From contig PLXW01000074.1 of the NCBI GenBank assembly GCA_003151595.1, forward strand, positions 11,572 to 33,422: a stretch of DNA of 21,851 bases, given 5' to 3'. Under the pieces are notes generated by a model, which made no database searches, had not been told where the DNA came from, and was given only the letters and a program-made list of their open reading frames with translations. A program made the translations under genes and the position numbers. How positions within the stretch are numbered: position 1 is the first letter of the stretch; every line of letters starts with the position of its first letter. Below are positions 1 through 7,176 of this stretch, piece by piece. Origin of the DNA: Myxococcales bacterium (lineage in GTDB: Bacteria > Myxococcota > Polyangia > Polyangiales > Polyangiaceae).

Positions 1-111
1 GGTCGGGTCTTCGTATTCGGGCGGCGGGCCCTTGGGTCTGACGGGTTTGGGGCCGCAGGCGGGCACGGCGAGCACGAGCGACAAAACGAGAAGCGCGCGA
101 CGTCGGGTCAT
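1..111 (-). CDS. N-terminus of a lipoprotein (partial, runs off the window)
   Basis: Reading leftwards from an ATG at 109-111, the frame stays open for 37 codons to the window edge. The first residues are MTRRRALLVLSLVLAVPACG: three arginines, a hydrophobic stretch and a Cys at residue 19 preceded by VPA. This is a signal peptidase II-type lipoprotein signal, although Pro at -2 is not the commonest residue. The next residues are Pro/Lys-rich (GPKPVRPKGPPPEYED), a typical flexible tether. The gene lies 57 bases downstream of the collagen-like lipoprotein on the same strand, so the two may be co-transcribed. A weak AGGG lies upstream of the ATG. The mature function cannot be told from 18 residues. 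Confidence 0.6.
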   Translation of the reverse strand, partial: MTRRRALLVLSLVLAVPACGPKPVRPKGPPPEYEDPT

Positions 112-168
112 AGTTCGACCCTACACGTCGCGCGCCGCTCGTTCACGCGTCAGCTACAGGCGCGTGGC

Positions 169-1701
169 TCAGGGCTCGATGCGAACCGTGAACGTGTAGG
201 CGCCGGTCTGCGTCGTCGCGTTGGGGTCTCCGGAGACGACGAAGTACATCGCCGTCGTCGCGGGCGAAGCGGCCTGCGTGAACTCCATCGTTGAGGCGAA
301 GTTCCCGTTGCCGCTGCTGGCGAACACGTCGTTGTTCTGATCGATCGCCAGCCCGGTCTGATCGGCCGGGAACGCGCCGACCGCGCCGGCGTCACCCTGG
401 AGGTTGAACTCCACGACCGCGTTCGCGGGCACGACGATCTTGTACGCGTCGATCTCGCCGTCGGCGGCGATCGTGCCGGTCACGATCGCCGGCTGGGTGA
501 TCGTCTGCGCGGTCGCCGTCGTGGCGTGCGCGTTCGCGCCGGTGGCCGCTTCGGCCGTGACCGCGGTCACGGCCGTCCTCGAGACGTGCAGATCGTACGT
601 GTGGTCCGAGTCGGCCGTGCCGGCGGAGTCGAAGAGCGACAGCGACGTCGCCAGCGCACCGCTCGTCGTCTGCGGGATGCTCGCGATCAGGTGGTACGGC
701 GGCGGGTTCGGGCCGAAGAAGCCCGCGGGCGGCTGGAGGATCGCGAGAGAGCCGGCGACCGTTCCCGTCGAAGAGAACACGACGGCGAGAGGAGCGAGCG
801 TCGAGGCCGCGCTGACGTCGATCGTGTAGTTCAAGATCGCCGGCCCGGTCACCGAGGCGGAGTCGTAGACGGAACTGAACGGCGTCATGAGCACGCTCGC
901 CGTGGCGTCGAACGGCAGCGTGAGCGCCGTCGGCGTGGCGGCCGTGACGGTGACGGCGTCGCTCGCGGCGATCCACGAGAGCGACGAGCTCGGATCGTTG
1001 GCGAGCGTGAGCTGCACGTGCCCCGCGGCCGTCGCCGGCTCGACGAGGAACATCGCCGTCGCGTCCGTGGCGGTGATGCCCGACGTCGACACGAGCGCCA
1101 GGCCCGGGCCGCCGATCGCGAAGTTCGCGGCGTTGGGGTCGAAGAAGTTGTCGTGGTCGTTGTTGTGGACCGAGACCGAGAAGATGCCCCCCTGCGACGG
1201 CGTACCGGTGACCGTCGCCGTCATCGGCGGCACCACGTTGAACGCGCCCTTCCCCTTCAGCGGCGTCGCGCCGCCGATCGTGACGTCGTGCGCGCCGACC
1301 GTCGCCGTCTTGTCGATCGCGAGGTGCGCGTAGATCGTCGTCGCGCTGACGACTTGAACGTTCGAGACCACGATCTTCGTGTCGCCGAAATCGAGCGTCG
1401 GCGCGGTCGTGAAGTTGGAGCCTTCCGCGCTGATCGTGACATCGACCTCGCGCGTGAGGAGACCGACGCGCGGCTCGATGATCGAAAACGAGGTCGGCCC
1501 CGCGGTGCCCGGCGTTCCCGGTGCGCCCGCTTCGCCGTTCGCGCCCGCGGCTCCGTTCGTTCCTGCGGTGCCGTTCGCGCCCGTCGCCCCCGCCGTCCCC
1601 GCTTCGCCGGGGTCACCCTTGTCGCCCTTGTCGCCGCTGCCGCACGCCGCGACCATCAGAGCCACCGAGCACGTCATTCCGAATCCGGTCCGCTTCCACA
1701 T
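169..1701 (-). CDS. Lipoprotein with collagen-like Gly-X-Y repeats and PPC-like C-terminus
   Basis: A 510-residue exported lipoprotein. I chose the ATG at 1701 because GAGGGA lies 9 bases upstream and because residues 1-20 (MWKRTGFGMTCSVALMVAAC) form a clean lipoprotein signal with lipobox VAAC, Cys20. An in-frame ATG at 1725 has no visible ribosome site. From residue 23 to 68 every third residue is Gly (16 triplets, such as GDKGDKGDPGEAG), a bacterial collagen-like segment. Residues about 71-150 look like a beta-sandwich of the IPT/TIG sort, from the phrases EGSNFTTAPTLDFGD and GAHDVTIGG. The final 110 residues, with DGEIDAYKIVVPANAVVEF and YTFTVRIEP, resemble a pre-peptidase C-terminal (PPC) domain. 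The domain names come from sequence impression only. A role as a surface stalk or adhesin is inference. Confidence 0.85.
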   Translation of the reverse strand: MWKRTGFGMTCSVALMVAACGSGDKGDKGDPGEAGTAGATGANGTAGTNGAAGANGEAGAPGTPGTAGPTSFSIIEPRVGLLTREVDVTISAEGSNFTTAPTLDFGDTKIVVSNVQVVSATTIYAHLAIDKTATVGAHDVTIGGATPLKGKGAFNVVPPMTATVTGTPSQGGIFSVSVHNNDHDNFFDPNAANFAIGGPGLALVSTSGITATDATAMFLVEPATAAGHVQLTLANDPSSSLSWIAASDAVTVTAATPTALTLPFDATASVLMTPFSSVYDSASVTGPAILNYTIDVSAASTLAPLAVVFSSTGTVAGSLAILQPPAGFFGPNPPPYHLIASIPQTTSGALATSLSLFDSAGTADSDHTYDLHVSRTAVTAVTAEAATGANAHATTATAQTITQPAIVTGTIAADGEIDAYKIVVPANAVVEFNLQGDAGAVGAFPADQTGLAIDQNNDVFASSGNGNFASTMEFTQAASPATTAMYFVVSGDPNATTQTGAYTFTVRIEP

Positions 1702-2062
1702 GGTTTTCGATCCCTCGCGCTTCATGTTTTTGGTGAGCCCGAATGAGCTGCGCGGGTTGTGGGCGACAATGTAGGTATTCGCAAGTGTGAAAAATGAACG
1801 GCGGTTCAGCGCCGATCCGCCCCTGTCGATCGCGATGGCGAATTCCAGCGCTTGACTCCAAAGCGATCGCGCTGCACCTTTCGCCCCCCTCGCGGGACCT
1901 CTCTCGCGCGGGAACGCTACGAAACCCAGGGCTTCGGCCCAATCCACACGCCCCCTCGCGCAAATTCTCGATCCGGTGCGTTGCCCTTCTCCTCTTCAAT
2001 GAGGCGAGCGCAGCGCTGGTCGGGGAAGGGGGCGGAGGCCTAACCGAAAGGAAATCGCGCTC
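1702..2062 (+). other. Divergent spacer and long rpsB leader
   Basis: This 361-base gap separates the collagen-like lipoprotein (minus) from rpsB (plus). It holds an AT-richer patch around 1768-1796, the only such patch here and a plausible promoter area for the minus-strand gene. A TTGACT at 1852-1857 has only a poor -10 (CACCTT) at the right distance. A GGGC-TTCG-GCCC tetraloop hairpin lies at 1929-1940. The rpsB Shine-Dalgarno, AAAGGAAA, is at 2047-2054. No coding potential is convincing. The length would allow a regulatory ribosomal-protein leader, but I cannot identify a known motif. Confidence 0.4.
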
Positions 2063-2926
2063 ATGACTGCTCAGACCACCGCTCAGGGACTGCCGAAAAT
2101 CGGCGGAGAGTTCCCGCTTCCTCTCAAGTCGCTCCTCGACGCCGGCGTCCACTTCGGACACCAGACGAAGCGTTGGAACCCGAAGATGCGCCCGTTCATC
2201 TACGGCGCGCGCAACGGCATCCACATCATCGACCTCGACCAGACCGCTCGCCTCTTTCAGCGCGCGTTCAACTTCGTCACGGAGACCGTCGCGCGCGGCG
2301 GGCACCTCCTCATCATCGGGACGAAGCGCCAGGCGCAGGAGATCGTTCAGGAGGAAGCGGCCCGTAGCGGCTCGTACTTCATCGTGAACCGCTGGCTCGG
2401 CGGCACGCTCACGAACTTCCGCACGATCAAGGGCGGCCTCGATCGCATGCGCATGCTCGAGCGCATGAAGGAAGACGGCACGTACCTCCAGCTTCCGAAG
2501 AAGGAAGTGTCGCGCCTCGAGAAGGAGCGCGCGCGCCTCGAGAAGTACCTCGGTGGTCTCAAGACCATGGGGTCGCTCCCGGCCGCCGTGTTCATCATCG
2601 ACCCGGCGATGGAGACCATCGCGGTGCAGGAAGCCCACAAGCTCGGCATCCCGATCATCGCCATCACCGACACGAACTGCGACCCGGACGTGATCGACTA
2701 CGTCATCCCGGGGAACGACGACGCGATCCGCAGCATCAAGCTGATCACGCAGCGCATCTGCGACGCCGTCGTCGAAGGTTCGCAGCGCCGCAAGGAGACG
2801 GTCGGGCGCGACAACGAAGGCTCGCGCGGACCGCAGGCCGACGTTTACCAGCAGCGTGGCCGCGGTGGTGATCGTGGCGATCGTGGCGGCCAAGGTGGCC
2901 CGCCCCGTAGCGACGCGCCGAACTGA
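2063..2926 (+). CDS. rpsB: 30S ribosomal protein S2
   Basis: A 287-residue ribosomal protein S2, the small-subunit protein that sits on the back of the 30S head-body junction and is needed for S1 binding. The diagnostic N-terminal block [19 protein letters not shown] begins near residue 24, followed by [15 protein letters not shown]. The second hallmark block, [19 protein letters not shown], begins near residue 173 and continues with [15 protein letters not shown]. The ATG at 2063 is preceded by AAAGGAAA at 2047-2054. The protein is about 45 residues longer than E. coli S2. It has an N-terminal extension of roughly 15-20 residues and a C-terminal low-complexity tail from about residue 240, rich in Arg, Gly and Asp. 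It is followed by tsf, the usual partner. Confidence 0.97.
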   Translation: MTAQTTAQGLPKIGGEFPLPLKSLLDAGVHFGHQTKRWNPKMRPFIYGARNGIHIIDLDQTARLFQRAFNFVTETVARGGHLLIIGTKRQAQEIVQEEAARSGSYFIVNRWLGGTLTNFRTIKGGLDRMRMLERMKEDGTYLQLPKKEVSRLEKERARLEKYLGGLKTMGSLPAAVFIIDPAMETIAVQEAHKLGIPIIAITDTNCDPDVIDYVIPGNDDAIRSIKLITQRICDAVVEGSQRRKETVGRDNEGSRGPQADVYQQRGRGGDRGDRGGQGGPPRSDAPN

Positions 2927-2941
2927 GGTTAGATTGACTGA

Positions 2942-2980
2942 CGAACGGCGAGCCGCGGGGTGTCCGTTGCTCGCCGTTTG
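2942..2980 (+). promoter_or_regulatory. Perfect 10-bp stem-loop in the rpsB-tsf spacer
   Basis: AACGGCGAGC at 2944-2953 is the exact reverse complement of GCTCGCCGTT at 2969-2978, with a 15-base loop. One G-T pair and one C-G pair extend it outward. It starts 18 bases after the rpsB stop. Only TTT follows, so it is a weak intrinsic terminator at best. It may instead be a 3'-end stabiliser or processing site for the rpsB message. Confidence 0.6.
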
Positions 2981-3003
2981 CACATTCCGACTCACTCTTC
3001 ATT

Positions 3004-3027
3004 CGGTGGCGTTCATCCACCGTTTTT
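3004..3027 (+). terminator. Terminator-like hairpin before tsf (possible attenuator)
   Basis: CGGTGG at 3004-3009 pairs with CCACCG at 3017-3022 around a 7-base loop, followed at once by TTTTT (3023-3027). The stem is short but has the form of an intrinsic terminator. ATTCGG at 3001-3006 can instead pair with CCGAAT at 3034-3039. That alternative uses the same three bases 3004-3006, so the two foldings exclude each other. The arrangement would allow partial or regulated read-through into tsf. Confidence 0.5.
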
Positions 3028-3069
3028 CATTCTCCGAATCAAGTCACTGAGAGACCCGAGGATTACGTC

Positions 3070-4029
3070 ATGGCCGACATCACTGCATCGATGGTCAAAG
3101 AGCTCCGCGAGCGAACCCAAGCGGGCATGAGCGATTGCAAAGCCGCGCTCGTCGAAGCGGGCGGCGACATGGAAAAGGCCGTCGACACGATCCTGAAGAA
3201 GGGCATCGTGAAGGCCGCCGCGCGCGCCGGTCGCGTGGCGACCGAGGGTGAAGTTCGCACGTCGGTCTCGAACGAAGGCAAGCACGGCACGATCGTGGAA
3301 GTGAACTGCCAGACCGACTTCGTGTCGCGCGGCGAAGCGTTCCGCGCGTTCGTCCACGCCGTGCTCGAGTCGGCCAAGACGCTCCAGAACGGTGGCGACC
3401 TCGGCGCGCACAAGTTTCACGGCACCGCGCAGACGGTCGATCAGGCCCGCCAGGAGATCGTCGGCAAGACCGGAGAGAACATGGTCGTTCGCCGCTTCGC
3501 GCACGTCGAGTCGAAGGGCTTGAACGGCGTCGTTCACTCGTACGTCCACATGGGCGGCAAGATCGGCGTGCTCGTGGAGGCCGACGTACACGACGTCGCC
3601 ACCAAGACGAACGCCGACTTCAAGAGCTTCATCGACGGCGTGGCGATGCAGATTGCCTCGATGAACCCGCGCGCCGTGCGTCGCGAGGACATCGCGAAGC
3701 CGGAGGTCGACAAGCAGCGCGAGATTCTCACCGCGCAGTTCAAGGAAGAGCAGACTGCGTTGCCGACGGAGAAGCAGAAGCCCGAGGCGATGTGGGGGAA
3801 GATCCTCGACGGCAAGGTCAACAAGTGGCTCGATGAGGTCACCCTCCTCGGTCAGGACTACGTCGTCGAAGCAGGGAAGGGGACCGTCGAGGCCGTCCGC
3901 AAGGAAGTGTCCTCGAAGGTCGGCGGCGACGTGCGGCTGCTGTCGTTCGTGCGCTTCGAGCTCGGCGAGGGGATCGAGAAGAAGACGGATGACCTCGCGG
4001 CGGAAGTCGCGAAGCTGACCGGCGGCTGA
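3070..4029 (+). CDS. tsf: Translation elongation factor Ts
   Basis: A 319-residue EF-Ts, the guanine-nucleotide exchange factor that regenerates EF-Tu-GTP in the cytoplasm. The N-terminal UBA-like domain is recognisable from KELRERTQAGMSDCKAALVE (residues 10-29) and the lysine pair of ILKKGIVKA. The EF-Tu contact motif TDFV is at residues 82-85, within VNCQTDFVSRGEAF. The usual continuation is TDFVAR or TDFVAK, so Ser is a mild variant. The ending, FELGEGIEKKTDDLAAEVAK, is typical of the family. The start at 3070 has GAGGA at 3058-3062, 7 bases upstream. It is longer than E. coli EF-Ts (about 283 residues). The common downstream genes pyrH and frr do not follow. Confidence 0.97.
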   Translation: MADITASMVKELRERTQAGMSDCKAALVEAGGDMEKAVDTILKKGIVKAAARAGRVATEGEVRTSVSNEGKHGTIVEVNCQTDFVSRGEAFRAFVHAVLESAKTLQNGGDLGAHKFHGTAQTVDQARQEIVGKTGENMVVRRFAHVESKGLNGVVHSYVHMGGKIGVLVEADVHDVATKTNADFKSFIDGVAMQIASMNPRAVRREDIAKPEVDKQREILTAQFKEEQTALPTEKQKPEAMWGKILDGKVNKWLDEVTLLGQDYVVEAGKGTVEAVRKEVSSKVGGDVRLLSFVRFELGEGIEKKTDDLAAEVAKLTGG

Positions 4030-4032
4030 GCA

Positions 4033-4076
4033 CGCTGTCATCCTAAGGAACAAACGCTGTCATCCTGAGGAACAAA
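4033..4076 (+). repeat. Two tandem 22-bp copies of a CATCCTGAG-type repeat arm
   Basis: Positions 4033-4054 and 4055-4076 are 22-base direct repeats beginning CGCTGTCATCCT and ending AAGGAACAAA or GAGGAACAAA, differing at one base. A third copy of the first 16 bases (CGCTGTCATCCTGAGG) starts at 4077 and runs into the full palindrome. The array begins 4 bases after the tsf stop. Confidence 0.85.
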
Positions 4077-4079
4077 CGC

Positions 4080-4154
4080 TGTCATCCTGAGGAGCGCAGC
4101 GACGAAGGATCTCAGCGGGACCCGTTGAGATCCTTCGCTTCGCTCAGGATGACA
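4080..4154 (+). repeat. 75-base palindromic intergenic repeat (CATCCTGAG...CTCAGGATG type)
   Basis: TGTCATCCTGAG at 4080-4091 is the exact reverse complement of CTCAGGATGACA at 4143-4154. CGAAGGATCTCA at 4103-4114 pairs exactly with TGAGATCCTTCG at 4126-4137. The segment between the two stems pairs imperfectly (GAGCGCAGCGA with TCGCTTCGCTC, one mismatch plus a bulge). The whole element folds into one long hairpin. I recognise the sequence as a widespread dispersed intergenic repeat whose chance translation gives the CHPERSEGS peptide. It may end the rpsB-tsf transcript, though no T-run follows. Confidence 0.85.
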
Positions 4155-4193
4155 AACGGGGAATAGGTCGACGACGGGAGGCATTGTTCCTCG

Positions 4194-5108
4194 ATGCGAC
4201 TGTGCGCGGTGAGCGTCGACCTCGACGAGATCCCGAACTACTTCGCGATTCACGGTCTGCCGGTCGAGACCGGTCCGGCGAGTCATGCGGTGTACGACGT
4301 GGCGATCGATCGCCTCGAGTCGTTCGCCGAGAGCGCGCGGCTGCCGCTGACGTTGTTCGCGATCGGATCCGATCTCGCGCGCAAGGAAGCCGGGGCGAGG
4401 CTGGCGCGCGCGCACGCGCACGGTCACGAGATCGCGAACCACTCGCTCGATCATCGGTACGACCTCGTGCGCCTGGGGCGCGACGCGATTCGATCGCAGA
4501 TCGAAGAAGGCGCGCGCGCCATCGAGCGCGCCGTGGGCGAGCGGCCCGTCGGGTTTCGGGCGCCGGGGTACACGATCACCGACGAGGTCTTCGAGGTGCT
4601 CGTCGAGCTCGGTGTGGCCTACGACTCGTCGGTGTTCCCGTGCCCCGCGTACTACGCGGCGAAGACTGCGAAGATCGGGAGCATCGCGCTTCGCGGCCGC
4701 ACGAGTCACTCGATCGTCGACACCCCGCAGGTGCTTCGCGCGCCGACGCGGCCGTACTTCATCGGCAAGCCGTACTGGACGCGCGGAAGCGGGCTCCTCG
4801 AGCTTCCCGTGCAAGTGACGCGCGGCGCGCGCTTGCCGTTCATCGGGACGACGGTCACGCTCGCCGGCCCTTCACGCGCGCGCTTGCTGGCGAAGATGTG
4901 TGTTGGTGAGCCGTTCGTGAACCTCGAGCTGCACGGCATCGACGTGCTCGACGCCGACGACGGCCTCGAAGCCTTGCGCCCGCACCAGCCCGACGTCCGC
5001 GTGACGCGCGCGCGGAAGCTGGAGTCGCTGCACGCGGTCGCCGACGTGTTCCGGGACGCGGGGTACGAGTTCGTGACGATGCGCGAGGCGGCGAAGGCGT
5101 TCGCGTAG
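4194..5108 (+). CDS. Polysaccharide deacetylase family protein (CE4/NodB-like)
   Basis: A 304-residue member of the carbohydrate esterase 4 (NodB homology) fold, metal-dependent enzymes that remove N- or O-acetyl groups from glycans. Motif 1 is SVDLDE, with candidate catalytic Asp9 and metal-binding Asp11. Motif 2 is HEIANHSLDH, with zinc-ligand candidates His83 and His87. Motif 3 is GFRAPGY, around Arg122 and Pro124. A late LELHGID motif (Leu246-His247) supplies the usual final His. No signal peptide is visible, so it probably acts in the cytoplasm on a lipid-linked or nucleotide-linked sugar. The ATG at 4194 has GGGAGG at 4176-4181 with a long 12-base spacing. It lies after the repeat cluster and converges with the thioredoxin-like gene. 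The substrate cannot be told from sequence. Confidence 0.87.
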   Translation: MRLCAVSVDLDEIPNYFAIHGLPVETGPASHAVYDVAIDRLESFAESARLPLTLFAIGSDLARKEAGARLARAHAHGHEIANHSLDHRYDLVRLGRDAIRSQIEEGARAIERAVGERPVGFRAPGYTITDEVFEVLVELGVAYDSSVFPCPAYYAAKTAKIGSIALRGRTSHSIVDTPQVLRAPTRPYFIGKPYWTRGSGLLELPVQVTRGARLPFIGTTVTLAGPSRARLLAKMCVGEPFVNLELHGIDVLDADDGLEALRPHQPDVRVTRARKLESLHAVADVFRDAGYEFVTMREAAKAFA

Positions 5109-5136
5109 TCTCGGAGCGCCGTCACGCCCCGACGAG

Positions 5137-5964
5137 CTACAGCGACGTCCCCTGCGACGAATCTCTCCGCGCGCGCAGCGTCCCCGTCACGAACGCGCGA
5201 AGCACCGGGGCCATGTTCTGCGGGATGTTCGCGTCCCATTCGCCGGCGCTGATCGAGTCGATGGGGCGAAGCGTGGCGTCGACTTTGTAGAACCAGGGGA
5301 GCGTGTCTTCGAGCATGCCGCCGGCGTGGAGCTCGCTCGCGAACTCCACGACGTCGACGCGCACGATCTCGACGTTCGTCAGGGCCGCCTGCATCCGCGC
5401 GTCGTCGAGCGAGCCGGCGATCTCGTCGCAGACCTCGCACGCCTTCTTGTTCGTCATGACCACGAGCATCTGGTGCGCGCTCTGCGCACGGTGGTACTCG
5501 GCGGCGAGCTGCTCGTGGAAGGTCGCGTGCGCGTCGGGGTCGAGATCGACCAGTCGAATGGAGCCGATCATCGTCGGGCCCGCCGGGATCGACGGCGGCG
5601 CGGATGCGTTCGTCGTGTCGTCGACGGCCGGCGCGAAGAGCGGCCTGTGCGAAGCGCCTGCGCGCGCCCCGATGACGAGGCTCGTCACGAAGACGATCAT
5701 TCCGACCACGGCGACCGCCGTTCCGGCGATGCCGGTCGCGATCCCCCACGCGGCCATACGCGCGCCACGCACGAGCCCGCCCGAGCGCGCGATCGCGCTG
5801 CGCGCGCTGAGGCCGACGGCGACGGCGGGGACACCGGTGAGGCCGCAGGTCACGAGGCTCGCAAGCCCCAACGCCAGCGACAGGACAGCGCGGCTGTCGG
5901 TCGCGTAGGAGTCGTGGCGATACGCACCCCACGAATGCCGAGGCGGCTCGTGCCCCATCGTCAT
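5137..5964 (-). CDS. Membrane protein with DUF4190-like helices and a thioredoxin-like CxxC domain
   Basis: A 275-residue protein in two parts. Residues about 25-100 hold two Ala/Gly/Val-rich membrane helices (about 27-52 and 70-99) separated by a short Arg-containing turn, resembling DUF4190-type membrane modules. After a Pro/Ala linker (about 101-130), residues 131-275 look like a thioredoxin fold. LVVMTNKKACEVCDEI carries the redox-type motif Cys176-Glu-Val-Cys179 after a beta strand. TLPWF (221-225) is where the cis-Pro loop is expected. The thioredoxin assignment is inference from strand-CxxC-helix order and the Pro loop. It starts 32 bases after the MlaF-type ATPase on the same strand, so co-transcription is likely. 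No clear Shine-Dalgarno precedes either ATG (5964 or 5958). Confidence 0.75.
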   Translation of the reverse strand: MTMGHEPPRHSWGAYRHDSYATDSRAVLSLALGLASLVTCGLTGVPAVAVGLSARSAIARSGGLVRGARMAAWGIATGIAGTAVAVVGMIVFVTSLVIGARAGASHRPLFAPAVDDTTNASAPPSIPAGPTMIGSIRLVDLDPDAHATFHEQLAAEYHRAQSAHQMLVVMTNKKACEVCDEIAGSLDDARMQAALTNVEIVRVDVVEFASELHAGGMLEDTLPWFYKVDATLRPIDSISAGEWDANIPQNMAPVLRAFVTGTLRARRDSSQGTSL

Positions 5965-5996
5965 TCAGGAAGGATAGCGACGGGGATCGCGGCGCG

Positions 5997-6836
5997 CTAC
6001 TCGCGGTCTTCGCGTTTTTTCACGCGCGACGTGTGATCGACGTCGACCAGCGACTTGGCGATGAAATCGCGCGCCACGTCGCTTTTTCCGTGCGCGAGCT
6101 CGTCCGGCGAGCCACGTGCGACCACCTTCCCCTCGATGATGAGGATCGCCTGGTGGGCGATGCGAAAGCAGCTCGCGATGTCGTGCGAGATCACGATGCT
6201 GGTGAGCTTGAAGCGCTCGCGCATCTCCTCGATGAGATCGTCGACCAGGCGGCTCGTCAGCGGATCCAGGCCGCTCGTAGGCTCGTCGTACACCAGCACC
6301 TTCGGCTCGAGCATCAGCGCGCGTGCGATCCCCACGCGCTTCCGCATTCCGCCCGAGAGCTCGCTCGGGAACTTCGTGGCCACGTCCTTCGGATCGAGCC
6401 CGAGGTCCTCGAGGCGCTGCATCACGCGATCGTGGATCTCCTTCTTCTTGAGCTTCCCTTCCTCGACGAGCGGGAAGGCGACGTTCTCGAAGACGCGGAT
6501 CGAATCGAGCAGCGCCGCGTACTGGTAGACCATCCCGAATTTCTTCCGGACGCGATTGAGCTCGCGCTCACCGAGCTTCGAGATCTCTTCGCCGTCGATC
6601 CAGATTTCGCCGCTCGTCGGCTTCTCGAGCGCCACGATGAGCCGAAGCAGCGTGGTCTTTCCGGCGCCGGATCCGCCGATGATCACCGTGGTCTCGTCGC
6701 GGCGGGCGACCAGATCGATCCCCTTCAATACTTGCGTCTGCCCGAAGCTCTTCTTGAGATCGCGGAGGACGACGATCTGGTCTTCCTGCGGCTTCGCGCC
6801 GAGGGCAGGGGCTGGGGTTTGCGCTTCGGCCGTCAA
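5997..6836 (-). CDS. ABC transporter ATP-binding protein, MlaF/Ttg2A type
   Basis: A 279-residue ABC ATPase. Walker A is GGSGAGKTT (54-62), the Q-loop Gln is 105, the signature is LSGGM (160-164), Walker B is VLVYDEP (180-186) and the switch His is 218. The stretch MVYQYAALLDSIRVFENVAFPL is characteristic of the MlaF family, which powers retrograde or anterograde phospholipid movement across the envelope with MlaE and an MCE protein. No mlaE or mlaD lies in this window. The start is the TTG at 6836. No ATG precedes the conserved core in this frame, and the nearest GGGAG is about 14 bases upstream, so the exact start is uncertain. The last 30 residues extend past the ATPase core and are highly charged. 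It is divergent from the gene at 6895. Confidence 0.85.
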   Translation of the reverse strand: MTAEAQTPAPALGAKPQEDQIVVLRDLKKSFGQTQVLKGIDLVARRDETTVIIGGSGAGKTTLLRLIVALEKPTSGEIWIDGEEISKLGERELNRVRKKFGMVYQYAALLDSIRVFENVAFPLVEEGKLKKKEIHDRVMQRLEDLGLDPKDVATKFPSELSGGMRKRVGIARALMLEPKVLVYDEPTSGLDPLTSRLVDDLIEEMRERFKLTSIVISHDIASCFRIAHQAILIIEGKVVARGSPDELAHGKSDVARDFIAKSLVDVDHTSRVKKREDRE

Positions 6837-6894
6837 AGGGATGTCCGTTTCTCCCTTTCGCGGCGACCGGGCGCAAGCTATTCGTGGGCTCGCG

Positions 6895-7176
6895 ATGACC
6901 AGCGACCACCTCGAAGCGGTTTTGAAGAGCGTTCAAGCGAAGGCCGAGAAAGACGGCTACCACGTGCTCCCCGAAGGAGCGGCGATCACGCTCTACGTGG
7001 CGCACGACGGCGTGCCGCTCACGGTGTCGCGCGTCGAAGGCGTGAAGATCGACGGCGAGCTCGTGTATGCGCGGACGGCGCGGCGCGAGACGTACGCGCT
7101 CGTCAAAGGCGATCTCTTCGCGATCGCGGTCGAAGGCGCCGTTGGGCAGCCCGCCCGCCGTGCCGGATTTGCCTGA
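6895..7176 (+). CDS. Small protein of unknown function
   Basis: A 93-residue protein I do not recognise. It begins MTSDHLEAVLKSVQAKAEKDGYHVLPEG, an amphipathic helix. A strand-rich middle follows (ITLYVAHDGVPLTVSRVEGVKID, then ELVYARTARRETYALVKGDLFAIAVEG), suggesting one helix packed on a small beta sheet. There is no signal peptide or membrane helix. The frame is also open to an ATG at 6841, which would add 18 residues. I prefer 6895 because that ATG has AAAGGG pressed directly against it. The next gene starts inside its last 35 bases, which supports it as a real gene in a two-gene operon with the acyltransferase. Confidence 0.65.
   Translation: MTSDHLEAVLKSVQAKAEKDGYHVLPEGAAITLYVAHDGVPLTVSRVEGVKIDGELVYARTARRETYALVKGDLFAIAVEGAVGQPARRAGFA

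Noticed and set aside
526..1746. A 406-codon plus-strand frame opposite the collagen-like lipoprotein
   Set aside because: The product is mostly Arg, Asp and Gly with no recognisable domain. The minus-strand gene explains the region.
1852..1880. TTGACT with CACCTT as an rpsB promoter
   Set aside because: The -35 fits but the -10 matches only two of six consensus bases, so it is mentioned only within the leader entry.
2934..2962. TTGACT just after rpsB as a separate tsf promoter
   Set aside because: No -10 element is found at 16-18 bases, and the bases there belong to the hairpin.
4038..4814. A minus-strand frame containing the CHPERSEGS peptide
   Set aside because: That peptide is the chance translation of the palindromic repeat. 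The rest lies opposite the deacetylase.
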